Shown one piece after another: positions 8,548 through 16,273 of a stretch of 64,000 nucleotides of DNA. The DNA lies in contig NZ_CP039888.1 of NCBI RefSeq assembly GCF_005221325.1, forward strand, positions 1,860,001-1,924,000, given 5' to 3'. The translations under genes were made by a program, and so were the position numbers. The number at the start of each line of letters is the position of its first letter. Within the stretch, counting starts at the first letter, position 1. The notes under the pieces were generated by a model that was not told the origin of the DNA, made no database searches, and worked only from the letters and a program-made list of their open reading frames with translations. The DNA comes from Agrobacterium tumefaciens. GTDB taxonomy: Bacteria > Pseudomonadota > Alphaproteobacteria > Rhizobiales > Rhizobiaceae.

Positions 8548-8889
8548 TCAGAGAGCAGCGGTGACGATGAATTCAACCTTGTAGTCCGGCGTTGCCAGTG
8601 CTGCTTCGCTGGTGGCGCGGGCCGGCGGGTTTGCCGGGTCGATCCAGCCTTCCCAGACGGCGTTCATTTCGCCGAAGGTGGACATGTCGGAGAGATAGAT
8701 GATGGTCTGCAGGATCTTCGACTTGTCGGAACCGGCAGCGGCCAGCAGGCGGTCGACTTCAGCGAGAGCCGACTTGCTCTGTTCGGTCACACCAGTGCCT
8801 TCACCAACCTGGCCGGCGAGGTAAACGGTGTTGCCGTGAACGACGGCGCCGCTCATGCGCTTGCCCGGCTCGATACGCTTGATGGTCAT
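8548..8889 (-). CDS. RidA family (YjgF/YER057c/UK114) protein
   Basis: 113 aa, a normal size. Members hydrolyse reactive enamine/imine intermediates made by PLP enzymes and act in the cytosol. Visible features are VVHGNTVYLAGQVGEG, VDRLLAAAGSDKSKILQTIIYLSD and the C-terminal PPARATSEAALATPDYKVEFIVTA. The last holds the conserved Arg that binds the substrate carboxylate in this family. ATG 8889 behind AGGAG is preferred over the longer frame reaching 8997. A DUF442-type gene lies 47 bp upstream on the same strand, and the pair is probably co-transcribed. The exact subgroup and substrate are unclear. Confidence 0.9.
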   Translation of the reverse strand: MTIKRIEPGKRMSGAVVHGNTVYLAGQVGEGTGVTEQSKSALAEVDRLLAAAGSDKSKILQTIIYLSDMSTFGEMNAVWEGWIDPANPPARATSEAALATPDYKVEFIVTAAL

Positions 8890-8936
8890 GGAAAACTCCT
8901 GTTGATTGGCATTAAAAATCGAAGATGCGCGGAAAA

Positions 8937-9275
8937 TCAGCCGCGCAGGTGATGGGTCTTTTCGTAGATCGCCGTGGAGCGAGCGCCGGAACGGCAATAA
9001 CCGAGCATCGGGCGCTGCAACTCATCGAGTGCATCCACCATGCCGGTAACGGCATCGGCGTCGACGCCGTAGCGGCCGACCGGCACATGCATGATGGTGA
9101 GCCCGAGCTGTTCCGCACGCTCGGCGATATCGGCGAAAAGCGGCTGGCCGTCTTCTTCGCCGTCAGGGCGGTGGCAGACGATCGACTTGAAGCCGAGTGC
9201 CTTGACCTCGTCGAGATCGGCGACGCTGATCTGTCCTGTTACCGAATATTCGTCGTCTATGCGCCTGATATCCAT
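8937..9275 (-). CDS. DUF442 / beta-lactamase-hydrolase-like phosphatase-fold protein (TIGR01244 type)
   Basis: 112 aa. The fold resembles cysteine phosphatases and rhodaneses: HRPDGEEDGQP and HVPVGRYGVD precede the P-loop GYCRSGARST, which has the C-X5-R signature. In related proteins such as Blh this domain is fused to a metallo-beta-lactamase/persulfide dioxygenase and linked to sulfide metabolism. Here it stands alone. GGAGG (9282-9286) is six bases before ATG 9275. A sulfurtransferase or a phosphatase role is equally compatible with what is visible. Confidence 0.78.
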   Translation of the reverse strand: MDIRRIDDEYSVTGQISVADLDEVKALGFKSIVCHRPDGEEDGQPLFADIAERAEQLGLTIMHVPVGRYGVDADAVTGMVDALDELQRPMLGYCRSGARSTAIYEKTHHLRG

Positions 9276-9370
9276 GTCATGCCTCCGCTGGCCGTCATCT
9301 TGAAATCCGCATCCGATGTAAGCGGTGAAAACCCCTGCGTCAATGACGGGACATCTTCATTCGGTTCGGC

Positions 9371-10204
9371 TCAGAGGATGGAAAAGCGCAGGCCGAACGA
9401 ACGGCTTTCGCCCGGCTGGAGAATATTGAACTCGCCGGCCGCCTCAAGCTCCCTGCGCCCCACCCAGCGATGCGAAACCGGCTCGATACCAAGCACATTG
9501 GCCGGGTCCTGCTGGTTCCGCCACATCTGCAGATAGGGCAAGGTCTCGGTGCGAAAGCCGACGGTCAGCGTTTTCCCGCCGATCGCCGCAATCGGGCCAA
9601 GCTTCAATTCTGCCCACTCGCTTTTGCCGGCTGAGACGCAGAAGACATTGCCCGGCTCCTCGCCAAACCGCCAGCCATGGCCGCCACCATCCAGCATCGC
9701 ACCTTCCAACCGCACGGCATCGTCAAACAGGCGCGCACCGATATTCATATGATACATCAGGAACACCGGGATCGGCCGCCCCGACATATTGACGACCCTG
9801 TCATCGAGACTGACTTCGCCGCTCTCACCATCGATACGCCATGTCCGCTCCAGAAGTGCTGCACCACCTTCGGCAAGCTTCACGGGAACCTCGACGCGCG
9901 CCAGCGCATTGGTCTCATGAACGTCGAAAGCGATGATGGTCGCGGGATGCGAGGAGAAGGAGCCATGCAAGGGATATCGGCGCCCCTCGCTGTCACCGTC
10001 GATCGGCTCGGGATGGCGGATATGATCAGGGCCGCAAGTGAAGAGAAAGCCCTCCAGCGAATGATCGATACGCGCATCGCCATCATCGGGAATGGCGCGG
10101 CCGGGGGCGATATCGATGCCGTCAACGACGCAGGAACCGATATCGAAAACGGAGGTTTCGTCGAGGAAAATGCGTGGCGATCTGCCGGCCTGAAACGAAC
10201 GCAA
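9371..10204 (-). CDS. DUF4432 / aldose-1-epimerase-like protein
   Basis: About 277 aa with this start. The galactose-mutarotase-type beta-sandwich shows PLHGSFSSHPA near the middle of the N-terminal half, the strand FLMYHMNIG and a C-terminal GIEPVSHRWVGR. In DUF4432 proteins such conserved His and Glu residues are thought to act on a sugar. No signal peptide. TTG 10204 stands five bases behind GGGAGG, while ATG 10234 has no ribosome site, so the shorter form is preferred; both are possible. No sugar-catabolic neighbour indicates a substrate. Confidence 0.72.
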   Translation of the reverse strand: MRSFQAGRSPRIFLDETSVFDIGSCVVDGIDIAPGRAIPDDGDARIDHSLEGFLFTCGPDHIRHPEPIDGDSEGRRYPLHGSFSSHPATIIAFDVHETNALARVEVPVKLAEGGAALLERTWRIDGESGEVSLDDRVVNMSGRPIPVFLMYHMNIGARLFDDAVRLEGAMLDGGGHGWRFGEEPGNVFCVSAGKSEWAELKLGPIAAIGGKTLTVGFRTETLPYLQMWRNQQDPANVLGIEPVSHRWVGRRELEAAGEFNILQPGESRSFGLRFSIL

Positions 10205-10359
10205 GATAACCTCCCTGTGGCAGTAAAAACGCATGGATCACGGAAACGCTACTAGTCGCGACGGAAATTAAGATTGCATTAACCGCGAATTCACCTTTTT
10301 CACAATAGGGTCAAGATTGCGGTGTGTTTATCGGTGAACAAGCAAGGGATAGCAGAATC

Positions 10360-11754
10360 GTGAAACATTTTCTTAACGCAGCTCTGGGTCTGACAGTCGC
10401 GCTGGCGGCGGTTTTCGCCCCGCTACAGGCGGGCGCGCAGCAGCGTTATGGCGACCAACAGCAGACCATGCTGGTCACTCCTGATGGTCGTGTTCTCGAC
10501 TTCATGCCCGAGCGTGGCGATATCGTCATCAGCCGTGACACGATGGGCCGCACGGTATTTTACGACCGCTACGGCAATCTGCTGGCCACAGAAATGCCCT
10601 CCGGCTATCAGCAGCGGCAGCAGGCACGTCAGCAGCAAGACACCACCTATTATCCGCCCGCCCCCGGCGGCCAGTACCGCGAACCGCAGCGCGACTATGG
10701 CTATCAGGACAATGGCAGCGTGCGCGACTACCGCGAATATCGCGGCGATGGTTCCGACGATAATGTCTATACCGGCTCCGTTCCCGCCCCCGGCGCCGTC
10801 GAAAGCGGGCCACTTGGCCAGCCGATGCCGGGCGAAAGCACCACGGCCGCCGTTCCGCAGCCGGAGCACCTGATCGAGCGCCACACGCCGGTGACGACGC
10901 CGGTCAACCGCTCGCGCCAGGAGATCGTCGCGCTCCAGACCTTCCTCGATCGAGAAGGCATCTCGCCCGGCGTCATCGACGGCAAGATGGGCGACAATGT
11001 CAATAAGGCTATTGCCGCTTGGCAGGACATGACTGGCGAAAAGCTCGATCCGAACAATTCCGATGATATTCTGGAGCGTCTGCGCGCTTCCGGCGGCATG
11101 CCGATCGTGGAGTATACGATCACCGCCGCCGATGCTGCCGGCCCCTATGTCGCCGCCATCCCCGACGATTATGCCGCGAAATCGCAGCTGCCAGCGCTCT
11201 CCTTCACGTCCACCTCGGAAGCACTGGCGGAAAAGTTCCATATGGATGAGAACTATCTGAAGGAACTGAACCCGGGCATCGACTTTTCCGTGCCCGGCAC
11301 GATCATCAAGGTCGTCAATCCCGGCGAAGCTAAAAAGGGCCAAGTCGCCCGCATCGTTGCCCATAAGGGCATCAAACAGGTCTTTGCTTATGGCCAGGAC
11401 GGCAATCTGATCGCCGCTTATCCCGCCACCATCGGCTCCACGGATACGCCCTCGCCGAGCGGCACGCATACGGTGGAGCGCATCGCACTCAATCCCGGCT
11501 ATACCTATAATCCGAAGATCAACTTCAAGCAGGGCCAGAACGACAAGATTCTGCAAATCCCGCCGGGTCCGAACGGCCCGGTCGGTACGGTCTGGATCGC
11601 CCTATCGAAGCCGACCTACGGCATTCACGGCACGCCGGAGCCATCCAAGATCGGCAAGACCAACAGCCACGGCTGTATCCGCCTGACCAACTGGGACGCG
11701 ACGGAATTGGCAAAAATGGTCCGCCCCGGCGTCGTGGTCGAATTCGCGGAATAA
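10360..11754 (+). CDS. L,D-transpeptidase (YkuD/ErfK) with peptidoglycan-binding domain
   Basis: About 464 aa. The signal peptide KHFLNAALGLTVALAAVFAPLQAGA sits at the N-terminus of the GTG 10360 start; a longer frame begins at GTG 10324. A disordered Q/Y/P-rich stretch (to about residue 190) is followed by a PG_binding_1 motif (LQTFLDREGISPGVIDG). The C-terminal YkuD domain ends in GIHGTPEPSKIG...SHGCIRL, with the catalytic Cys and both His. The enzyme forms 3-3 crosslinks or attaches proteins to peptidoglycan in the periplasm. Rhizobiales rely on many L,D-transpeptidases for polar growth. It is monocistronic and ends at the shared terminator 11776-11809. Confidence 0.92.
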   Translation: MKHFLNAALGLTVALAAVFAPLQAGAQQRYGDQQQTMLVTPDGRVLDFMPERGDIVISRDTMGRTVFYDRYGNLLATEMPSGYQQRQQARQQQDTTYYPPAPGGQYREPQRDYGYQDNGSVRDYREYRGDGSDDNVYTGSVPAPGAVESGPLGQPMPGESTTAAVPQPEHLIERHTPVTTPVNRSRQEIVALQTFLDREGISPGVIDGKMGDNVNKAIAAWQDMTGEKLDPNNSDDILERLRASGGMPIVEYTITAADAAGPYVAAIPDDYAAKSQLPALSFTSTSEALAEKFHMDENYLKELNPGIDFSVPGTIIKVVNPGEAKKGQVARIVAHKGIKQVFAYGQDGNLIAAYPATIGSTDTPSPSGTHTVERIALNPGYTYNPKINFKQGQNDKILQIPPGPNGPVGTVWIALSKPTYGIHGTPEPSKIGKTNSHGCIRLTNWDATELAKMVRPGVVVEFAE

Positions 11755-11775
11755 ATCGACCGGAAGAAAAAAAAG

Positions 11776-11809
11776 AAAGCCCGGCGGATGATGATCCGCC
11801 GGGCTTTTT
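11776..11809. terminator. Bidirectional terminator between the L,D-transpeptidase and MFS genes
   Basis: AAAGCCCGGCGGAT (11776-11789) and ATCCGCCGGGCTTT pair over a short loop. T-rich on the right and A-rich on the left, so it can stop both convergent transcripts. Confidence 0.9.
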
Positions 11810-11824
11810 CGTCAATGGGCCTTA

Positions 11825-13039
11825 TCAGCGTTTTTCCGTGAAGAAATAGAGCAGCGCCGCTACCGGCAGGGCGAAACCGATCCACGAGGCGGCTTGCCAT
11901 TCACCGACCGCATAGGCCCAGCCACCCACGGCGGAACCGATCGCTCCGCCCATGAAAAACGTCGCCATGTAGATTCCATTCAAGCGGCTGCGGAATTCCG
12001 CCCCGAGCGTGAAGATCGCCCTCTGGCCAAGCACCAGATTGGTGGTGACGCCGAAATCCAGAACGATTGCCGCGACCACCAGAATGGCGAGCGCCAGATG
12101 TGAGCCTTCCGGCGCAAGATGCGTGACGGCGAAAGAAAGCGCCACCGACACCAGTGCAAAGAAAGTGGCCGCACGCGTCCAGCCACGATCGGCCATCCGC
12201 CCGGCAATCGGCGCAGCCACGGTGCCGGCTGCGCCCGCCAGCGCGAAGAGCGCGATCTCACCCTGGCTGAGATTGAAATGCGGCCCGCTGAGATAAAGCG
12301 GCGTCGTCGTCCAGAACAGGCTGAAGGCGGCAAAGAGGAAAGCGTGGTAGATCGCCCGCCGCCGCAGGATCGGCGTGTGGAGGGCAAGCCTGCCCATCGA
12401 GGCCATCAACGCGCCATAGCTCAGCCGCGCCTCGGGCATACGGACGGGCAGAAGCCGGAAAAGCACCACGGCAAGAAGCGCCATGACGGCCGCCGACGTC
12501 AGAAAGACGCCGCGCCAGGAAACCACTTCCGACAGCAGGCTGGACACCGGCCGCGCCAGCATGATGCCGGCCATCAGCCCGCTCATGACGTTGCCGACCA
12601 CGCGCCCGCGAATGGCGTGCGGCGCCATATGGGCGGCATAGGGAACGATGACCTGCACCGCCACGGAACTGACGCCGACCAGAAAGGCGGCAATCAGGAA
12701 CGGCGCCGCATGCGGCGCAAACGCCGCGGCGGTCAGCGACAACACAGCCATCGAGACCGAAGTGACCACCAGCTTGCGGTTTTCGATGAGATCACCGAGC
12801 GGCACGACAAACAGCAGGCCGATACCATAACCGATCTGAGTCAGCGTCACGATCAGGCCGGTAGCGCCTGCGGAAAGACCAAGCTCCGCCCCGATGATGC
12901 CGGCAAGCGGCTGGCCATAATAAAGATTGGCCGCAATCAGCCCGCAGGCTGTCGCCAGCAGAAAGGTCAGAGCCGGGGAAATGGATGTCGCCTCGACATT
13001 ATCCCCATCAATTACACGCGTCGTCATCATTTTCTCCAA
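11825..13039 (-). CDS. MFS transporter, drug-efflux type
   Basis: 404 aa, about 12 predicted membrane segments. After helix 1 it has LYYGQPLAG, and a motif-A-like PLGDLIENRKLV follows helix 2. The second half repeats the theme with AGRMADRGWTR. It belongs to the 12-helix drug:H+ antiporter type (YnfM/YybF-like). The TetR gene sits 34 bp upstream on the same strand, and the gap holds the palindrome GGAAACGAATGTTTCC. That suggests repression until a toxic ligand appears. The ligand is unknown. A second ATG five codons in is also possible as start. Confidence 0.85.
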   Translation of the reverse strand: MEKMMTTRVIDGDNVEATSISPALTFLLATACGLIAANLYYGQPLAGIIGAELGLSAGATGLIVTLTQIGYGIGLLFVVPLGDLIENRKLVVTSVSMAVLSLTAAAFAPHAAPFLIAAFLVGVSSVAVQVIVPYAAHMAPHAIRGRVVGNVMSGLMAGIMLARPVSSLLSEVVSWRGVFLTSAAVMALLAVVLFRLLPVRMPEARLSYGALMASMGRLALHTPILRRRAIYHAFLFAAFSLFWTTTPLYLSGPHFNLSQGEIALFALAGAAGTVAAPIAGRMADRGWTRAATFFALVSVALSFAVTHLAPEGSHLALAILVVAAIVLDFGVTTNLVLGQRAIFTLGAEFRSRLNGIYMATFFMGGAIGSAVGGWAYAVGEWQAASWIGFALPVAALLYFFTEKR

Positions 13040-13042
13040 TAT

Positions 13043-13058
13043 GGAAACGAATGTTTCC
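13043..13058. promoter_or_regulatory. Probable TetR operator before the MFS gene
   Basis: GGAAACGAATGTTTCC has perfect 6 bp arms and a 4 bp centre. It lies four bases upstream of the MFS start codon on the minus strand, in the TetR-MFS gap. It agrees at 12 of 16 positions with the element at 13710-13725 upstream of the tetR start. Confidence 0.6.
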
Positions 13059-13073
13059 TAAATAGTCACAAAA

Positions 13074-13697
13074 TCACGCGGCAAGCTTCATGGCGATATC
13101 CACCACGGCCACCATGTCCTTGAGGCTGCGCCCGGTTTTTCCCACTACGCGCATGCCGTACATCATGCACAGCATCGCCCGGGCGAGATCATCCGGGTCG
13201 GCCTTCGAATGCACTGAACCATCCTTCTGCCCTTGGGTGATGATATGGGCGACGATCCGTTCCCTCGCCTTCACCGCCCGCTCGACCACAACGGCAATAT
13301 CGTCGTCCAAGGCAGCCAGATCGGCAACGGCACCAACCACCAGACACCCGTCCGAGCCCACACCGCCATGGGATCGTTCGGCATAAAACATGAGACCCGC
13401 TCTCAGACGCTCATAACCGGTCTCGCCACCGGCCACCGCCGCCTCGAAACGCTCGGTCTGCACGATCCTGTAGCGCTCCATCGTGGCGATAAAGATGGCT
13501 TTCTTGTCCTTGAATGCCTTGTAGAGACTGCCCTGCGCCAGCTCCATCGCATCAGTGAGATCACCGACCGAGGTGGCGTGATAACCGCGCCTGGAAAAGA
13601 CACGGATCGCGCGGTCGAGCGCGCGGTCGAGATCGAACTCGCGCGGCCGGCCGCGATGGCGCTGTTCCTGGGAGCGGGTTTGGGTCGTATTGGTCAT
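13074..13697 (-). CDS. TetR/AcrR family transcriptional regulator
   Basis: About 207 aa from ATG 13697; the frame remains open to 13844, but the extra part does not look like the family. The N-terminal helix-turn-helix shows RPREFDLDRALDRAIRVFSRRGYHATSV and the recognition helix MELAQGSLYKAFKDKKAIF. The C-terminal ligand domain includes ERSHGGVGSDGCLVVG. The domain pattern is that of one-component repressors such as the AcuR/ComR-like group. It is followed by the MFS gene in the same direction. Similar palindromes lie upstream of both genes, supporting autorepression plus control of efflux (inference). Confidence 0.88.
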   Translation of the reverse strand: MTNTTQTRSQEQRHRGRPREFDLDRALDRAIRVFSRRGYHATSVGDLTDAMELAQGSLYKAFKDKKAIFIATMERYRIVQTERFEAAVAGGETGYERLRAGLMFYAERSHGGVGSDGCLVVGAVADLAALDDDIAVVVERAVKARERIVAHIITQGQKDGSVHSKADPDDLARAMLCMMYGMRVVGKTGRSLKDMVAVVDIAMKLAA

Positions 13698-13709
13698 GAG
13701 CGGAATATA

Positions 13710-13725
13710 GGGAACGATCATTTCC
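13710..13725. promoter_or_regulatory. Probable TetR autoregulatory operator
   Basis: GGGAACGATCATTTCC, an imperfect inverted repeat centred on GATC, begins 12 bp upstream of the tetR start. It shares the GGRAACGA...TTTCC pattern with 13043-13058. Confidence 0.55.
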
Positions 13726-13851
13726 AAATCAAGCAAAAAAACGCGCGCCATGAAGAGGCGATGGGAAGCGCCAACGACGCCTCTCCTCAGCAATTTGTGG
13801 GATGCCCATTTCATCCAACCGCTGCAACCAGCCGGAAATCGCAACGTGGGG

Positions 13852-14568
13852 TCAGGCAGCCTTGCGCGTCACGAGACGTGCTAGGTGCGCAACACGCCTC
13901 GGAAGTCTTTTCGGCAGGAGGTTGATGACTTCCTCGGCAAAGGCCGTCGCGTTTTCGACCGCCTTGTCGATATTGCTGACCTTCTTGCAGTCCAGACAGA
14001 GGAGCGTGCCGCCATAGTCGAAAATATCGCGATAGGCCGCCCGCTCGACAATCGCCGTGTTGAGCACGGAGACGTTCTTTTCCGCCAGCAGCATCTTGAC
14101 GAGCAGCAGCGACCGCGTCGCCACCATGGCGTTGACCCGCGTCAGCACGATGGAATGAGCGATCGCCTTGCCCATCCTGCGGTTCAGGAACTCGATGTGA
14201 TCGAGCACTTCGGCAGCGCCCCGCGCATCCATGGCTGAGCCCTGAACCGGGATCAGCACATGATCGGAGATACCGAGCGCCATGGTCAGAAGCGGGGTTT
14301 TCGCGCCCGGCAGGTCGATGATGAAACAGTCGGTATTGGTTTTATTCTCGCGAATATGGCCCTCCAGCGAGGCCATCGTCACATTCGAAATCACCGAGAG
14401 ATTTTCGATCTCGCCTGATAATTCGTGCCAGCGGGAAATCCACAATTGCGGATCCGCATCCAGAACCGTCACACGGTGGCCGCTGCGGGCGAGTTCAGTT
14501 GCCAGAAGCAGCACGGCCGTGGTTTTTCCAGCGCCGCCCTTGGTATTGGCAAAAGTGATGACAGACAT
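13852..14568 (-). CDS. Orphan ParA/MinD-family ATPase
   Basis: 238 aa. The deviant Walker A motif KGGAGKTT begins at residue 10, LDADPQ follows at about 38, and FIIDLPGAKTPL is the switch/Walker B region. No ParB gene is adjacent, so this is not a standard partition pair. The size and the layout (TLDADPQ, single ATPase domain, no N-terminal helix-turn-helix) resemble VirC1-type and other cargo-positioning ParA proteins of Agrobacterium. Cargo could be a protein cluster, a plasmid or DNA; the sequence does not tell. An inverted repeat CTTAAC...GTTAAG sits upstream at 14641-14659. It is convergent with nothing and flanked by unrelated genes. Confidence 0.85.
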   Translation of the reverse strand: MSVITFANTKGGAGKTTAVLLLATELARSGHRVTVLDADPQLWISRWHELSGEIENLSVISNVTMASLEGHIRENKTNTDCFIIDLPGAKTPLLTMALGISDHVLIPVQGSAMDARGAAEVLDHIEFLNRRMGKAIAHSIVLTRVNAMVATRSLLLVKMLLAEKNVSVLNTAIVERAAYRDIFDYGGTLLCLDCKKVSNIDKAVENATAFAEEVINLLPKRLPRRVAHLARLVTRKAA

Positions 14569-14690
14569 GATACCCCCTGTTGATCAGAGCCGTTTCATGC
14601 TCATTCACGCACCGAAGCAATTCATGGTGCTTTTCATAACCTTAACGAACATGGTTAAGAAAAGACTAAGAACGGTTATACGGCGCAACG

Positions 14691-14718
14691 AAAAGCCCGC
14701 GATTTGGATCGCGGGCTT
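14691..14718 (-). terminator. Terminator of the small exported protein gene
   Basis: AAGCCCGCGAT (14693-14703) pairs with ATCGCGGGCTT (14708-14718). Read on the minus strand it is followed by TTTTCGTTG. It lies 17 bp past the stop codon. Confidence 0.8.
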
Positions 14719-14734
14719 CTTCCAGTTCAGTGGT

Positions 14735-15115
14735 TTACGCCAGCTTGCGGCAGGAACCCACATCGTCCACCCGCAGCCGGCCGGCTTTGAGATCTTCATA
14801 TTTGGGCAGATTCAGCGAACCGCCCAACCTTTTCTCAACGGTATTGCGATCAAGCGAAATCATGCGCCCGGCACTGGTGAAGGACACCATGCCATTCTTT
14901 CCCGAATAGGCCATGGTCGCGCGCATCTCGCAAAAATAGCGGTCGGAACCTTTAGACAGGTTCCAGCCTCGAATTCCCGCCTTGTTGCTCGAGAGGGCTC
15001 CAACTTTGTAGCCCTGCCCTGAAAGTTCCTTAAAAGAAGAAGCCTGCGCAACGACAGGCAAAGCCAACAACGCCGCCGCAATCAGTGACGAAAAAAGTGA
15101 GAATCTCGCGGTCAC
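14735..15115 (-). CDS. Hypothetical exported protein
   Basis: 126 aa. A clear Sec signal peptide (about residues 1-25, ending VVAQAS) precedes a basic mature part of about 100 aa. Two Cys (YFCEMRAT and VGSCRKLA) could form a disulfide in the periplasm. I do not recognise the family. It lies 12 bp downstream of the Fe-alcohol dehydrogenase stop codon on the same strand, so it could be read through from that operon, but no functional link is visible. Confidence 0.65.
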   Translation of the reverse strand: MTARFSLFSSLIAAALLALPVVAQASSFKELSGQGYKVGALSSNKAGIRGWNLSKGSDRYFCEMRATMAYSGKNGMVSFTSAGRMISLDRNTVEKRLGGSLNLPKYEDLKAGRLRVDDVGSCRKLA

Positions 15116-15127
15116 GCTGTTTGCCCT

Positions 15128-16273
15128 TTAAAAGCAGTCTTCGAACAACTTCCTGGTATTTTCCAGCGTCATAGGCACCGGATTGCCGCCACAGCTCGGA
15201 TCCTTGATCGCTTCCGCCGCCAGCTCGTCGATCCGGTCCGGCTTGATGCCCATCGCGGTTAGGTTTTCCGGCACGCCAAGCTCCTTGCGAAGCTCCAGCA
15301 CATAATCATAGAAGCCGTCGAAACCGCCGGAAATACCGAGATAGGCCGCCGCGCGGGCGATCTTGTCTTCGACGGCCGGGCGATTGAAGCGTAGCACTGC
15401 CGGCATGACGACGGCATTGGTCATGCCGTGATGGGTATTGTAGACCGCGCCGATCGGATGCGAGAGCGAGTGAATGGCCCCAAGCCCCTTCTGGAAGGCA
15501 ACCGCTCCCATTGCCGCCGCCGCCATCATATTGGTGCGGGCTTCGATATCCGTGCCATCCTTATAGGCGCGCGGCAGGAATTCCTTGACGAGCCGCAGCC
15601 CCTCCAGCGCCACGCCGGCGCTCATCGGATGGAAGAACGGTGACGAATAGGCTTCGAGGCAATGGGCAAAGGCATCCATGCCCGTGCCTGCCGTGATGAC
15701 CTTCGGCATACCGACCGTCAGTTCCGGATCGCAGATGACGACGCCCGGCAAAAGTTTCGGATGGAAGATGATCTTCTTTACGTGCGTTTGCGAATTGGTG
15801 ATGACGCTGGCGCGGCCGACTTCCGAACCGGTGCCGGCAGTCGTCGGAACGGCGACGATAGGCGCGATCTTGGAAGCGTCCGCCCGTGTCCACCAGTCGC
15901 CGATATCTTCGAAATCCCAGACCGGACGTGTCTGCCCGGCCATGAAGGCGATAGTCTTACCGAGATCGAGGCCCGAGCCGCCGCCGAAGGCGACGACGCC
16001 GTCATGGCCGCCATCGCGGTAAGCTTTTACGCCGACTTCCATGTTGATTTCGTTCGGGTTCGGATCGACCTCGGCGAAGATCGCCCGGCCGAGGGCCCCC
16101 TCTTCCAGCACGTCGAGCGCATGCGCGGTGATCGCCATATTGGCAAGGCCGCGATCCGTCACGAGCAGCGGCTTCTTGATGCCAAGCGTCTTGCAGGCTT
16201 CCGCCAGTTCCTTGATCCGGCCACGGCCAAGCTTGACGGCGGTGGGGTAGCTCCAGTTGGCGACGATATTCAT
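15128..16273 (-). CDS. Iron-dependent alcohol dehydrogenase
   Basis: 381 aa, typical for group III Fe-ADH. The NAD-binding region FGGGSGLDLGKTIA (about residue 95) and PTTAGTGSEVGR are followed by the metal site GTGMDAFAHCLEAY and GAIHSLSHPIGAVYNTHHG, which supplies the Asp/His ligands. It would oxidise a primary alcohol to an aldehyde in the cytosol. Its ATG overlaps the stop of the aldehyde dehydrogenase gene (ATGA), so the two are translationally coupled. The genes before it encode a glutamine-synthetase-like ligase and an ethanolamine-type permease. I infer that its substrate is a gamma-glutamylated amino alcohol. It is the last gene of the catabolic run. Confidence 0.9.
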   Translation of the reverse strand: MNIVANWSYPTAVKLGRGRIKELAEACKTLGIKKPLLVTDRGLANMAITAHALDVLEEGALGRAIFAEVDPNPNEINMEVGVKAYRDGGHDGVVAFGGGSGLDLGKTIAFMAGQTRPVWDFEDIGDWWTRADASKIAPIVAVPTTAGTGSEVGRASVITNSQTHVKKIIFHPKLLPGVVICDPELTVGMPKVITAGTGMDAFAHCLEAYSSPFFHPMSAGVALEGLRLVKEFLPRAYKDGTDIEARTNMMAAAAMGAVAFQKGLGAIHSLSHPIGAVYNTHHGMTNAVVMPAVLRFNRPAVEDKIARAAAYLGISGGFDGFYDYVLELRKELGVPENLTAMGIKPDRIDELAAEAIKDPSCGGNPVPMTLENTRKLFEDCF

